A DNA stretch of 64,000 nt, taken from an uncultured Subdoligranulum sp. Its GTDB lineage: Bacteria > Bacillota > Clostridia > Oscillospirales > Ruminococcaceae. The notes beneath the pieces were generated by a model, which was given only the letters and a program-made list of their open reading frames with translations, did no database searches and had not been told where the DNA came from. Below, one piece after another: positions 17,334 through 24,795 of the stretch. The DNA is taken from contig NZ_OZ007030.1 in NCBI RefSeq assembly GCF_963931595.1, positions 922,481 to 986,480 of the forward strand, given 5' to 3'. A program made the translations under genes and the position numbers. Position 1 is the stretch's first letter, and the number at the start of each line of letters is the position of its first letter.

Positions 17334-17618
17334 ATGCACAAGCGTCATGGGCTGCTCCCGCGGTGGCTGCTGGTGGCTGCTTTTCTGGCACTGTGCGGAT
17401 ACCTGTTCGTCAGCCTGATACACTATCAGGTCTCGATCGGATCCAAACAGCAGGAACTGCTCAGCGTCCAGAGCCAGCTCAGCAACCAGCTGACGGAAAA
17501 CGCGGAACTTTCCAACACACTGGACCAGGGCGATGATGCCATCATCGAGCGGTATGCCCGCGAACAGGGGTATGCCAAACCCAACGAGCGTGTCTTTGTG
17601 GATATCAGCGGTAAATAG
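17334..17618 (+). CDS. divIC: Cell-division protein DivIC (FtsB family)
   Basis: A 94-residue bitopic membrane protein. One transmembrane segment (about residues 12-31, WLLVAAFLALCGYLFVSLI) is followed by a coiled coil (SKQQELLSVQSQLSNQLTEN) and the FtsB/DivIC tail YAREQGYAKPNERVFVDI. It forms the divisome subcomplex with FtsL and DivIB outside the membrane. The start lies behind GGAAGGGGGG. The gene order yabQ-divIC-yabR is conserved across Firmicutes. Confidence 0.92.
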   Translation: MHKRHGLLPRWLLVAAFLALCGYLFVSLIHYQVSIGSKQQELLSVQSQLSNQLTENAELSNTLDQGDDAIIERYAREQGYAKPNERVFVDISGK

Positions 17619-17700
17619 GTGCGGAACTCAGGATTCAGCGGGGGCGCTTTGCGGCAACCCCTCTGCATAAATCAATCAAAAGAAAAAGGGGTATTTTAGT

Positions 17701-18165
17701 TTGGCATTACAAGTTGGGGATATCGTCGAGGGCAAGGTAACCGGAATCAAGCCGTTTGGCGCGTTTGTCTCTCTGCCGGAGGGCAAGACCGGTCTTGTCC
17801 ACATCTCCGAGGTTTCCTACGAGTTCGTGCAGGATCTCTCGGCAGTGCTCGAGGACGGGCAGACGGTCAAGGTGAAGGTGATTTCCATCGCACCGGACGG
17901 CAAGATCGCCCTGTCCATCAAGCGCACGCAGCCCGCGCCGGAACGCGGGGCCCGGTCCCAGCAGGGGGGCGGCGCCCGCCCGGCCCATCGCCCCAAGCGT
18001 GAGGAAAAACCGCGTGTCTGGCAGCCCAAACCGGCAGCACCTCAGGGCGAGATGAGCTTTGAGGATATGATGGCACGCTACAAATCCCGCAGCGAAGAAA
18101 AAATTGCCGATCTGAAGCGTGTGACGGAAAACCATCGCGGTGGTTATTCCCGTCGCCGTGGCTGA
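17701..18165 (+). CDS. yabR: S1 RNA-binding domain protein YabR
   Basis: A 154-residue cytosolic protein. Residues 1-72 form an S1 OB-fold (LQVGDIVEGKVTGIKPFGAF; GLVHISEVSYEFVQD; KVKVISIAPDGKIALSIK). The rest is a basic, low-complexity tail rich in Arg, Pro and Gly that ends NHRGGYSRRRG, likely to contact RNA. The start codon is TTG, behind AAAAAGGGG at 11 bases spacing. It is the last gene of the division/sporulation block and is followed by a terminator. Confidence 0.9.
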   Translation: MALQVGDIVEGKVTGIKPFGAFVSLPEGKTGLVHISEVSYEFVQDLSAVLEDGQTVKVKVISIAPDGKIALSIKRTQPAPERGARSQQGGGARPAHRPKREEKPRVWQPKPAAPQGEMSFEDMMARYKSRSEEKIADLKRVTENHRGGYSRRRG

Positions 18166-18194
18166 TTTTAGGCACACTACATGGAACAACACAG

Positions 18195-18236
18195 CTCTAC
18201 CCTGACGGTTCCCGCCGCCGGGGTTAGAGTTTTTTT
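18195..18236 (+). terminator. Terminator after yabR
   Basis: CTCTACCC (18195-18202) pairs with GGGGTTAGAG (18220-18229, one bulge) and is followed by seven T residues (18230-18236). Confidence 0.8.
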
Positions 18237-18263
18237 GTAAAAATGTAAAGGGAAAGGAACACT

Positions 18264-19394
18264 ATGCCCACACTGTATACCTTGGTTGCCCCTTGCTTTT
18301 TCGGCACCGAATCCACGCTGCATTTCGAGATCAAGCGTCTCGGGGCGCAGAACATTCAGGTTACCGACGGCCGCATCGCCTTTCAGGGCGGGGCGGATCT
18401 GATTGCGGCAGCCAACCTGAACCTGCGCACAGCGGAGCGCGTACTGGTGCAGCTGGCTTCCTACCGGGCCATGACCTTCGATGAGCTTTTCGACGGCTGC
18501 TACCGCATTCCGTGGGAGGAACTGCTTCCCGCCGATGCGGCTTTCCCGGTCAAGGGTTCCAGCTTGTCCAGCCAGCTTTCCAGCGTGCCGGCCTGCCAGA
18601 GCATTGTCAAAAAGGCCATTGTGAAGCGGCTGATGGCCGGCCATAAGACGGGCAGCCTGCCCGAGACCGGCGATGTGTACAAGGTCCGCTTTGCGCTGCG
18701 CAAGAATCAGGTGGAGATCTACCTGGATACCTCCGGCGACGGCCTGCACAAGCGCGGCTACCGCAGGAACGCAACACTGGCCCCCATCAAGGAAACGCTG
18801 GCGGCTGCCATTGCCGACCTGGGGCGGGTGCGCCGGGACAGCCTGGTGCAGGATCCCTTCTGTGGCTCCGGCACACTGGTCATTGAGGCTGCCCAGAAAG
18901 CCCTCAATTTGGCACCCGGTCTGCGCCGCCGTTTTGCAGCGGAGCATTTTTCCTTTGTACCGGCCCAGATCTGGAAGGAACAGCGCCAGAAAGCGCTGGA
19001 GGAGGTGCGCCGGGACGCAGCCTTTGAAGGTGTCGGCTACGACATTGACCCGGCAGCCGTGGCACTGGCCAATGCCAATGCGAAGCTGGCCGGCGTGGGG
19101 GACCGCTGCCGTTTCGAGGTGGCAGACGTGAAGGATTTTACCCCGGCTTCCAACGCCACTGTACTGACCAATCCGCCTTACGGGGAACGTCTGGGCGACA
19201 GCGCCGAGGCGGCCTCCCTGGCCAGAACGCTGGGACAGATGTGGCAACGCCATCCCGGACAGGGGCTGTACGCCATCACGGCCGATGCGGAGTTTGAACA
19301 GCATTTTGGCAAGAAAGCGGCCCGCCGCCGCAAAATTTACAACGGCATGATCCCGTGCCAGTTGTATATGTACTTTGAACAGCCCAAGAGGTAA
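18264..19394 (+). CDS. rlmL: THUMP-domain class I RNA methyltransferase (RlmL/YpsC-like)
   Basis: A 376-residue SAM-dependent methyltransferase. The N-terminal THUMP RNA-binding region (residues about 5-155) is followed by a Rossmann methyltransferase with DPFCGSGTLVIEAA and the catalytic N6/N2-adenine/guanine motif TNPPYGERL. It matches the single-domain Firmicutes homologue (YpsC) of E. coli RlmL, which methylates 23S rRNA G2445; site specificity here is inference. A RlmK half is absent. The ATG follows AAAGGAAC. The NYN gene starts six bases after the stop. Confidence 0.87.
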   Translation: MPTLYTLVAPCFFGTESTLHFEIKRLGAQNIQVTDGRIAFQGGADLIAAANLNLRTAERVLVQLASYRAMTFDELFDGCYRIPWEELLPADAAFPVKGSSLSSQLSSVPACQSIVKKAIVKRLMAGHKTGSLPETGDVYKVRFALRKNQVEIYLDTSGDGLHKRGYRRNATLAPIKETLAAAIADLGRVRRDSLVQDPFCGSGTLVIEAAQKALNLAPGLRRRFAAEHFSFVPAQIWKEQRQKALEEVRRDAAFEGVGYDIDPAAVALANANAKLAGVGDRCRFEVADVKDFTPASNATVLTNPPYGERLGDSAEAASLARTLGQMWQRHPGQGLYAITADAEFEQHFGKKAARRRKIYNGMIPCQLYMYFEQPKR

Positions 19395-19400
19395 ACGTGT

Positions 19401-20228
19401 ATGGAAGATCTGAAACTGGCGATTTTGATCGATGCCGACAATATCTCGCCCAAGTATGTCAAGGTGATCCTCGATGAGGCGGCATCCTTCGGGGTGGCGG
19501 CCTGCAAGCGCATCTACGGCGACTGGTCCGATGTGCGGCTGAAAAGCTGGAAGGATGCCCTTTTGAACAATTCCATCATCCCCATCCAGCAGTACAGCTA
19601 CACCACGGGCAAGAACGCCACCGATTCGGCTATGATCATCGATGCCATGGACCTGCTTTACGGCGGCAATCTGGACGGATTCTGCATCGTCTCGTCGGAC
19701 AGTGATTTCACCCGTCTGGCCGCCCGTCTGCGGGAGGCGGGCAAGCTGGTCATCGGCATGGGGGAGAGCAAGGCGCTGGGCCCCTTCGTCAAAGCCTGCG
19801 ATCAGTTCAAATATCTGGACCTGATTCTCGATCACGGCGAGACGGAAACCGCCGATCCCGTTGCCCCGGCGGCGGAGACCGATGCCCGGGCCAATGCGGG
19901 GGATGATACGGCCATCAACCGGGAATCCATCGAGCGGATTGTCCACGGCCTGATCGGCGAGATGGACGATGGTACCGGCTGGGTGCGTACCTCCCGGGTG
20001 GGCGACCAGCTCATCAAGCGGTACCCCGACTTCGACGTGCGCAACTTCGGCTCCAGGAGCCTGAACAAATTCCTGGCCTCCCTGCCGGAGATGGAGGTGG
20101 AGGAACGCATCCTCTCCAACGGCAACCCGATCCAGTTCGTGCGGGTACGTCCGGCCCCCAAAAAGACAACGCCCCGTCGCACCGGCAGCAAAAAAACGCC
20201 CCGGCGGGCTGGTTCCAAGAAAAAGTAA
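19401..20228 (+). CDS. NYN-domain protein with C-terminal LOTUS/OST-HTH domain (LabA-like)
   Basis: A 275-residue predicted nuclease. The N-terminal NYN (PIN-like) domain shows acidic catalytic motifs LAILIDADNIS, TDSAMIIDAMDLL and IVSSDSDFTRLAARLRE. Residues about 165-245 form an OST-HTH/LOTUS winged helix (VHGLIGEMDDGTGWVRTSRV; FDVRNFGSRSLNKFL), an RNA-binding fold. The last 25 residues are a Lys/Arg/Pro tail. Bacterial members are widespread; suggested roles are in RNA processing or decay, not proven. It is likely co-transcribed with the rRNA methyltransferase, which suits an RNA function. Confidence 0.83.
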   Translation: MEDLKLAILIDADNISPKYVKVILDEAASFGVAACKRIYGDWSDVRLKSWKDALLNNSIIPIQQYSYTTGKNATDSAMIIDAMDLLYGGNLDGFCIVSSDSDFTRLAARLREAGKLVIGMGESKALGPFVKACDQFKYLDLILDHGETETADPVAPAAETDARANAGDDTAINRESIERIVHGLIGEMDDGTGWVRTSRVGDQLIKRYPDFDVRNFGSRSLNKFLASLPEMEVEERILSNGNPIQFVRVRPAPKKTTPRRTGSKKTPRRAGSKKK

Positions 20229-20260
20229 AAACAGCGCAGCCAACCGGCTGCGCTGTTTTT
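20227..20260. terminator. Bidirectional terminator between the NYN gene and the SDR gene
   Basis: Perfect 11-base arms ACAGCGCAGCC (20231-20241) and GGCTGCGCTGT (20246-20256) are flanked by AAAA on the left and TTTT on the right. It ends both converging transcripts. Confidence 0.9.
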
Positions 20261-20265
20261 GCAGT

Positions 20266-21006
20266 TCAGATTACCAATCCACCGTTCTGCCCGATGACCT
20301 GCCCGGTAATGTACCCGGAGGCCTCGTCGGCCAGAAACACCAGGGTGCGGGCGATTTCTTCGGGCATGCCCAGCCGTCCCACGGGTGTCTCCTCGGCCAG
20401 GGCCGCCCGGTCTTCCTCGGAAAATCCGGCCATCATGTCAGTGTCGATGACGCCGGGAGCCACCACATTGACGGTGATACCGCTGGGGCCTTCCTCCTTG
20501 GCCAGCGCCTTGCCGAGACCGATCAGCCCTGCCTTGGCGGCACTGTAGGCGACCTCACAGCTGCCGCCGGTCTGCCCCCACATGCTGCTCACCAGCAGGA
20601 TTCGACCGTATTTGCGGTGGATCATGCCGGGCAGAGCGGCCCGGCAGGCGTAAAAGGCTCCGTCCAGATCCACCGACATGATGCGGCGCCAGTCCTCATC
20701 GGAGGTATCGGTGAAGAGTTTCTGCTGGGCAATACCGGCGTTGCAGACCAGGACCTGCAGGCCGCCCAGTTCCTGTTCGGCGCGCCGCACCGCCATGGCG
20801 ACCTGGGCCGGGTCGGCAGCATCGGCACACAGGGCCAGAAACTGACGGTCGGGAGCGATCTGCCGGGCCTTGGCCAGTATCTGTTCGGCGGCGCTGCCGT
20901 GATGGTTCCAGGTGAAGGCCACGTCATAGCCCGCGCGGGCAAAGGCCAGCACCGCGGCGGCGCCGATGCCGCGGCTGCCGCCGGTAATCAGTACACTTTG
21001 TTTCAT
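20266..21006 (-). CDS. Short-chain dehydrogenase/reductase, FabG-like
   Basis: A 246-residue NAD(P)-dependent SDR. Seen are the cofactor motif ITGGSRGIGAAAV, the NAG structural motif in VCNAGIAQQ, the catalytic Ser in LVSSMWG, and YSAAKAGLIGLGKAL with Tyr/Lys. The end YITGQVIGQNGG resembles 3-oxoacyl-ACP reductase. It lies outside a fatty-acid cluster, so FabG activity is plausible but other substrates cannot be excluded. The start ATG (21004-21006) is just before the tadA stop on the minus strand; an upstream in-frame extension would run through tadA. Last gene of a CPBP-tadA-SDR operon. Confidence 0.85.
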   Translation of the reverse strand: MKQSVLITGGSRGIGAAAVLAFARAGYDVAFTWNHHGSAAEQILAKARQIAPDRQFLALCADAADPAQVAMAVRRAEQELGGLQVLVCNAGIAQQKLFTDTSDEDWRRIMSVDLDGAFYACRAALPGMIHRKYGRILLVSSMWGQTGGSCEVAYSAAKAGLIGLGKALAKEEGPSGITVNVVAPGVIDTDMMAGFSEEDRAALAEETPVGRLGMPEEIARTLVFLADEASGYITGQVIGQNGGLVI

Positions 21007-21007
21007 C

Positions 21008-21469
21008 TTATTTCTTCTTCCGTTTCTCGCGCAGCATGGCAAAAAAATCCTGCAGCAAGGCCTGCGCTTCCTCCTGCAGAAGTCCCTGTTCAATCACAGG
21101 ATGATGATTGAAGGGGAGTACAAACAGATCGGTCAGACTGCCGCAGCAGCCGGCCTTGGGGTCCCGGGCACCATAGACAACCCGCCGCAGCCGGCTGTTG
21201 ATGATGGCGCCGCTGCACATGGGACAGGGCTCCAGCGTCACAAAAAGTTCGCACTGCCACAGCCGCCAGCCTCCCAACGCCTTGCAGGCGGCGTCAATGG
21301 CCAGCAGTTCGGCGTGGTAGGTGGCGTTCTTGCCGCTTTCCCGCAGGTTGTGTGACCGGGAGACGATTTCGCCATCCTTGGCAACCACGGCCCCCACCGG
21401 GACTTCCCCCAGGGCGGCGGCCACCCGGGCCTCCTCCAGGGCTGCCTGCATCAGCTGTTCGTCGGTCAT
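21008..21469 (-). CDS. tadA: tRNA-specific adenosine deaminase TadA
   Basis: Deaminates the wobble adenosine of tRNA-Arg(ACG) to inosine; 153 residues, normal length. Zinc and catalytic motifs are complete: THYAELLAID-type sequence TYHAELLAID with catalytic Glu, and TLEPCPMCSGAI with the two zinc cysteines. The substrate-loop sequence VVYGARDPKAGCCGSL is typical of TadA rather than guanine or cytidine deaminases. Two bases separate its stop from the SDR start. The start at 21469 lies ten bases after the CPBP stop. Confidence 0.95.
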   Translation of the reverse strand: MTDEQLMQAALEEARVAAALGEVPVGAVVAKDGEIVSRSHNLRESGKNATYHAELLAIDAACKALGGWRLWQCELFVTLEPCPMCSGAIINSRLRRVVYGARDPKAGCCGSLTDLFVLPFNHHPVIEQGLLQEEAQALLQDFFAMLREKRKKK

Positions 21470-21479
21470 GGATTCCTCC

Positions 21480-22391
21480 TCAGTGGCTCAGAAAAACGGT
21501 GTACAGCAGCAGGAAAATGATGGTCAGGGTGTAGGCAGGGCTGCTGAAGACCTCCAGCACATCCACACCGGGACGAAGCCCGGCCCCGAAACGGAATCCC
21601 TGCTGCCGGGCATGGTAGATCAGCCACAGACTGAACAGCGGGAAGAACAGCAGGACAAAAAGTTCCACCCCGAACGACACGCTGGAAGGGGCGTAGAAAC
21701 GCAGATACAGGCTCAGGAAAGCCAGACAGTTGTTGGTAAAGTGCAGCAGCATGCCGGGCAGGATGCTGCCGGAGCGCTCGGCCAGCCAGCCCAGAAAGAT
21801 GCCGCAAACCAGAGCGGTCAAGCCCTGGATGGGATCGAGATGCAAAAGGGCAAACAGAAGCGCCGGCCCGAAGATTGCGGCCGCGCTGCCACAGGGACGC
21901 AGCAGGCCCTGCAAGGCCCCACGGAAGAACAGCTCTTCCGCGATGGCGGGCATCACGCAGAGCACAAGGAACTGGACGGCCAGTTCCAGCCCGCCGCTGG
22001 GAAGGATGCTGGTGGAAACCTCGATGCCCAGCAGGTTTGTCAGCAGGGCACCGGCCAGATTGGCGGCGTTGGCAATGCCCAGAAACACAGGCAGACAGAA
22101 CGCAGGGCTCCAGGGTGCAGGCAGCGTGATGCGCAGGTCCCGGGAGGTCAGCCGGGTCAGATACAGCATACACCACAGCGGAATGGCTATGGCGCCGATA
22201 CCGATGAACAGCTGCAGCAGCCCGATGGTGACATCGGAAAAGCCCACCGGCTTGCTGAGGCTGGCCCCCGGCTGAAGAAGGCCCAGCAGCGCACTGACAC
22301 CGGCATACAACAGTGAACGAACCAACAAATAAAATATCGCGGCGATGGCACACCAACTGGCGGCACCGCGCACTCCCCGTGATCTAGCCAT
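21480..22391 (-). CDS. CPBP-family intramembrane metalloprotease
   Basis: A 303-residue polytopic membrane protein with about eight hydrophobic segments. The CAAX-protease/bacteriocin-processing (ABI) motifs are present: the glutamate pair in AIAEELFFRGAL, the histidine in FALLHLDPIQG and the HFTNN motif. Family roles include bacteriocin self-immunity and membrane-protein processing; none is evident here since no bacteriocin gene is near. First gene of the minus-strand operon with tadA and the SDR gene. Its upstream region contains a 13-base palindrome and a terminator in the same direction, so its expression may be attenuated. Confidence 0.85.
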   Translation of the reverse strand: MARSRGVRGAASWCAIAAIFYLLVRSLLYAGVSALLGLLQPGASLSKPVGFSDVTIGLLQLFIGIGAIAIPLWCMLYLTRLTSRDLRITLPAPWSPAFCLPVFLGIANAANLAGALLTNLLGIEVSTSILPSGGLELAVQFLVLCVMPAIAEELFFRGALQGLLRPCGSAAAIFGPALLFALLHLDPIQGLTALVCGIFLGWLAERSGSILPGMLLHFTNNCLAFLSLYLRFYAPSSVSFGVELFVLLFFPLFSLWLIYHARQQGFRFGAGLRPGVDVLEVFSSPAYTLTIIFLLLYTVFLSH

Positions 22392-22422
22392 TCCCTCATC
22401 CCTTACACATAGGCTTACATTG

Positions 22423-22435
22423 TATTGTCACAATA
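22423..22435. promoter_or_regulatory. 13-bp palindrome upstream of the CPBP operon
   Basis: TATTGTCACAATA is a perfect palindrome around a central C. It fits the T-N11-A pattern of LysR-type regulators and lies 31 bases before the CPBP start. A TACAAT box on the minus strand (22419-22424) overlaps it. Binding is inference. Confidence 0.4.
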
Positions 22436-22481
22436 TACTGCTATCATAACACACTGCCGGGTTGTGCGCAATTCTGACAAT

Positions 22482-22518
22482 AAAAAAAGACCCAACCGGT
22501 GTGCGGGCCGGTAAGGTC
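22482..22518 (-). terminator. Minus-strand terminator upstream of the CPBP operon
   Basis: Read on the minus strand, GACCTTACCGG and CCGGTTGGGTC form a stem (22489-22518) followed by seven T residues (22482-22488). It precedes, not follows, the nearest minus-strand gene, so it ends a separate short transcript or acts as an attenuator. Confidence 0.8.
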
Positions 22519-22578
22519 GTGGAGGGAGAGAGGAGCCAATGGGATTCCTGCAATGTGCGTTGCAGCCATTGACTTTCT
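22482..22578 (-). ncRNA. Candidate ~97-nt structured RNA (small RNA or attenuated leader)
   Basis: A minus-strand promoter (TTTACT at 22608-22613, 17-base spacer, TATGAT at 22585-22590) would start transcription near 22578 and the terminator would stop it at about 22482. The interval folds: an outer stem pairs 22537-22542 with 22566-22571 (CAATGG/CCATTG) and an inner stem pairs 22549-22553 with 22560-22564 (TGCAA/TTGCA), then comes the terminator stem. A 41-codon frame (starting MAATHIAGIPLAP) also crosses it, without a good ribosome site. I do not recognise a known RNA family. It could be a stand-alone sRNA or an attenuator of the CPBP-tadA operon. Confidence 0.45.
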
Positions 22579-22613
22579 GCTACTATCATAGTACAGTATA
22601 AACGTGAAGTAAA
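22569..22613. promoter_or_regulatory. Divergent overlapping promoters with LysR-type operator
   Basis: Plus strand, for the LysR gene: TTGACT (22569-22574), 17 bases, TACAGT (22592-22597). Minus strand: TTTACT (22608-22613), 17 bases, TATGAT (22585-22590). Between the two sits the perfect 13-bp palindrome TACTATCATAGTA (22581-22593), an exact T-N11-A LysR box. A regulator bound there would cover both promoters, the classical LysR autoregulation layout. Confidence 0.65.
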
Positions 22614-22665
22614 GTACAATTTTTTCATACGAAAGATGAAAATGATTCACTCGTGGGAGGGGCTT

Positions 22666-23547
22666 ATGACACTGACGGACTGCCAGATTCTGATGATGGT
22701 GGCCCAGCTGGGCACCTTTGCCGCGGCGGCGGAGCAGATGCATCTGACGCCGTCCGCCATCAGCCATGCGGTTTCGGGCATGGAGGCAGAGTGTGGGTTC
22801 CCGCTGTTTACCCGCACCAAAAGCGGTGTGACGATGACGGCGGCGGGGGAGAGCCTTTTTCCCTCCATCCGCCGGATGCTCAACAGCAGCGAACTGCTGG
22901 ACCAGTCCATCGCCCAGATCAACGGCATGCATAAAGGGGTGCTGCGGCTGGGGGTATTCAATTCGGCCTGTGTGACCTGGATCCCGCAGCTGGTGCCGCC
23001 CTTCCAGAAGGAGTTCCCGGGAATCGACGTGCAGCTCTACCAGGGGTCCTACGCCGACATTGCAGGCTGGCTCAAGAACGGTGTGGTGGAACTGGGGTTC
23101 CTCTCCAATTCCAGCGCCAAGGATCTGGATTTCGAGCCGCTGTACGAGGATCCGCTGGTCTGCATCGCGCCGGCGTCCTACAAGCCCAAGCGGCCGGGCT
23201 GCGTGTGGGCGGAGGAATTGCAGGGACAGCCCTTTGTCAGCCAGCAGGCGGACCTGGATGCGGACATTCAGAGCTACTTCAAAAAGAATGATCTGCACGT
23301 GAACAGCCGGTGCTATATTGTGGACGATCAGTCCATGATCGCCATGGTTTCCTGCGGGCAGGGCCTGGCTATCATGCCGGAACTGATGTTCAAGCGGGGA
23401 ACCGACCACAGCGGCTGCCAGGTGCTGCGGCTGGAACCGGCGGCGGGGCGCAACATCGGGATTGCCTGTCTGTCACGGCGGGGACTGTCCCCGGCAGCCA
23501 GCCGGTTCATCGAGCATGCGCGTGCTTATGCAGGGACGATGAAATGA
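22666..23547 (+). CDS. LysR-family transcriptional regulator
   Basis: A 293-residue regulator of typical length. Residues 1-60 are the winged helix-turn-helix (CQILMMVAQLGTFAAAAEQMH, then TPSAISHAVSGMEAE and PLFTRTKSGVTMTAAGE). Residues about 90-290 form the LysR substrate-binding domain (GVLRLGVFNSACVTWIPQLV; PLYEDPLVCIAP; MVSCGQGLAIMPEL). ATG 22666 is chosen since it starts the HTH correctly and has GGGAGG upstream; ATG 22636 adds ten odd residues. It is divergent from a minus-strand promoter and probably regulates it and itself. The effector is unknown. Confidence 0.9.
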   Translation: MTLTDCQILMMVAQLGTFAAAAEQMHLTPSAISHAVSGMEAECGFPLFTRTKSGVTMTAAGESLFPSIRRMLNSSELLDQSIAQINGMHKGVLRLGVFNSACVTWIPQLVPPFQKEFPGIDVQLYQGSYADIAGWLKNGVVELGFLSNSSAKDLDFEPLYEDPLVCIAPASYKPKRPGCVWAEELQGQPFVSQQADLDADIQSYFKKNDLHVNSRCYIVDDQSMIAMVSCGQGLAIMPELMFKRGTDHSGCQVLRLEPAAGRNIGIACLSRRGLSPAASRFIEHARAYAGTMK

Positions 23548-23549
23548 CC

Positions 23550-23567
23550 GTGGGAGTACACTCCCAC
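23550..23567. other. Perfect hairpin after the LysR gene
   Basis: GTGGGAGTACACTCCCAC is an eight-base-arm inverted repeat three bases after the stop codon. The downstream T content is weak (CTTTT at 23573-23577), so it is a possible terminator or RNA-stability element. Confidence 0.5.
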
Positions 23568-23634
23568 AAGGGCTTTTCAAAACCGATCGAAAAGAGTATA
23601 ATAAGATGTTAAAGAGCCAAAAGGGGGAAGTACC

Positions 23635-24501
23635 ATGCCCGGCGATCTGCATACCCATTCGACCTTTTCCGACGGATCGACGCCGGCCGGAAAGCTGCCA
23701 TTTCTGGCACGCTGCGCGGGAATGACGCACCTTGCCATCTCCGATCACGATTCCATGCAGGGAATCCGGTATGCCTATGCCCATCCCACCCAGGAGGGCG
23801 TGCATCTGATTCCGGCGGTGGAGATGACGGCCTACGACTATGAGCGCGCCCACCGGGTGCATCTTCTGTGCTACTGGCCGGATGACTGTGCACCGCTGGC
23901 GGAGTTCTGCGATATGATGGCGGAGCGCCGCAAGGTGGCGGTGCTGCAGAGCTGCCGGGAACTGGAGGAGATCTGCCCGCAGTTCCGCACGGAGGAAGCG
24001 CTGGAACTGGCCAGGGACAGCGGTACGCTGTTCAAGGCCCATGTGATGCGGGTGCTGTGGCAGTACGGTCTGGCGGACGGCATGTACAACGACGTGTACC
24101 GTTCTCTCTTCGGGCTCAAACCGGTGCGCGGACGCATTCTGCACACGCCGCGGTATGAGCCGGTGGACGATGTCCTGGAACTGATCAAGGCCTGCCGCGG
24201 AGTGGTGGTGCTGGCTCATCCCAGTGTATACCACAGCATGGAGCTGGCGCGGGAGCTGATCCGGGCGGGCCGTCTGGACGGCGTGGAGATCGACCACCCG
24301 CGGAATACCCCGGACGACAAAGCGGAACTGCTGCGTCTTGCCCGGGAAAACGATCTTCTGATCACCGGCGGCACCGATTACCACGGCCTCAATACCGTCA
24401 CGCCGCGCCCGGTGGGCGCTTTTGCCACGCGGGACGAGCAGATCGTCCGGCTGGAAACGCTGGCCAAGGCACGTAAAATGTCCAACAAAAAGGCAAAATA
24501 A
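23635..24501 (+). CDS. PHP-domain metal-dependent phosphoesterase
   Basis: A 288-residue PHP-fold hydrolase. Metal motifs in order: DLHTHSTFSDG at residues 4-14, ISDHDSMQGI, the Glu in AVEMTAYDYE, LAHPSVYHS, and TGGTDYHG near the C-terminus. It resembles the TrpH/YciV group (RNase AM or 3',5'-bisphosphate nucleotidase); substrate here unknown. A -10 TATAAT (23597-23602) with a weak -35 precedes it. It starts a tight same-strand series with TSCPD, FkbH-like, SGNH and MBOAT genes (gaps of 15-21 bases), though its link to their function is unclear. Confidence 0.85.
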   Translation: MPGDLHTHSTFSDGSTPAGKLPFLARCAGMTHLAISDHDSMQGIRYAYAHPTQEGVHLIPAVEMTAYDYERAHRVHLLCYWPDDCAPLAEFCDMMAERRKVAVLQSCRELEEICPQFRTEEALELARDSGTLFKAHVMRVLWQYGLADGMYNDVYRSLFGLKPVRGRILHTPRYEPVDDVLELIKACRGVVVLAHPSVYHSMELARELIRAGRLDGVEIDHPRNTPDDKAELLRLARENDLLITGGTDYHGLNTVTPRPVGAFATRDEQIVRLETLAKARKMSNKKAK

Positions 24502-24522
24502 CACAAAGGAGCATCTTGTATT

Positions 24523-24777
24523 ATGACGTATGTTTACAACAATAAGGGCACCTGCTCTGTCCGTACCGAAGTGGAACTCAACCCGGATCACACCATTGAA
24601 GCCGTCCGTGTGCTGGGCGGCTGCAACGGCAACCTGAAAGGCATCTCCAGCCTGCTCAAAGGCATGAAGGCGGAGGACGCCATCGCCCGCATGGAGGGTA
24701 CCACCTGCGGCAACAAGCCCACCAGCTGCCCGGACCAGATCGCGCAGGCCCTCAAGGGCGCCCTGGCTTCCCTGTAA
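24523..24777 (+). CDS. TSCPD-domain protein (TIGR03905-like)
   Basis: An 84-residue protein. Three conserved cysteine sites are visible: GGCNGN, TTCGNK and the name-giving TSCPDQI. The domain also occurs at the C-terminus of class II ribonucleotide reductases; the stand-alone version is uncharacterised and may bind metal or nucleotide. AAAGGAG site upstream. It lies 21 bases after the PHP gene and 18 before the FkbH-like gene. Confidence 0.88.
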   Translation: MTYVYNNKGTCSVRTEVELNPDHTIEAVRVLGGCNGNLKGISSLLKGMKAEDAIARMEGTTCGNKPTSCPDQIAQALKGALASL

Positions 24778-24795
24778 TCTGCAAAGGAGCCCTGT

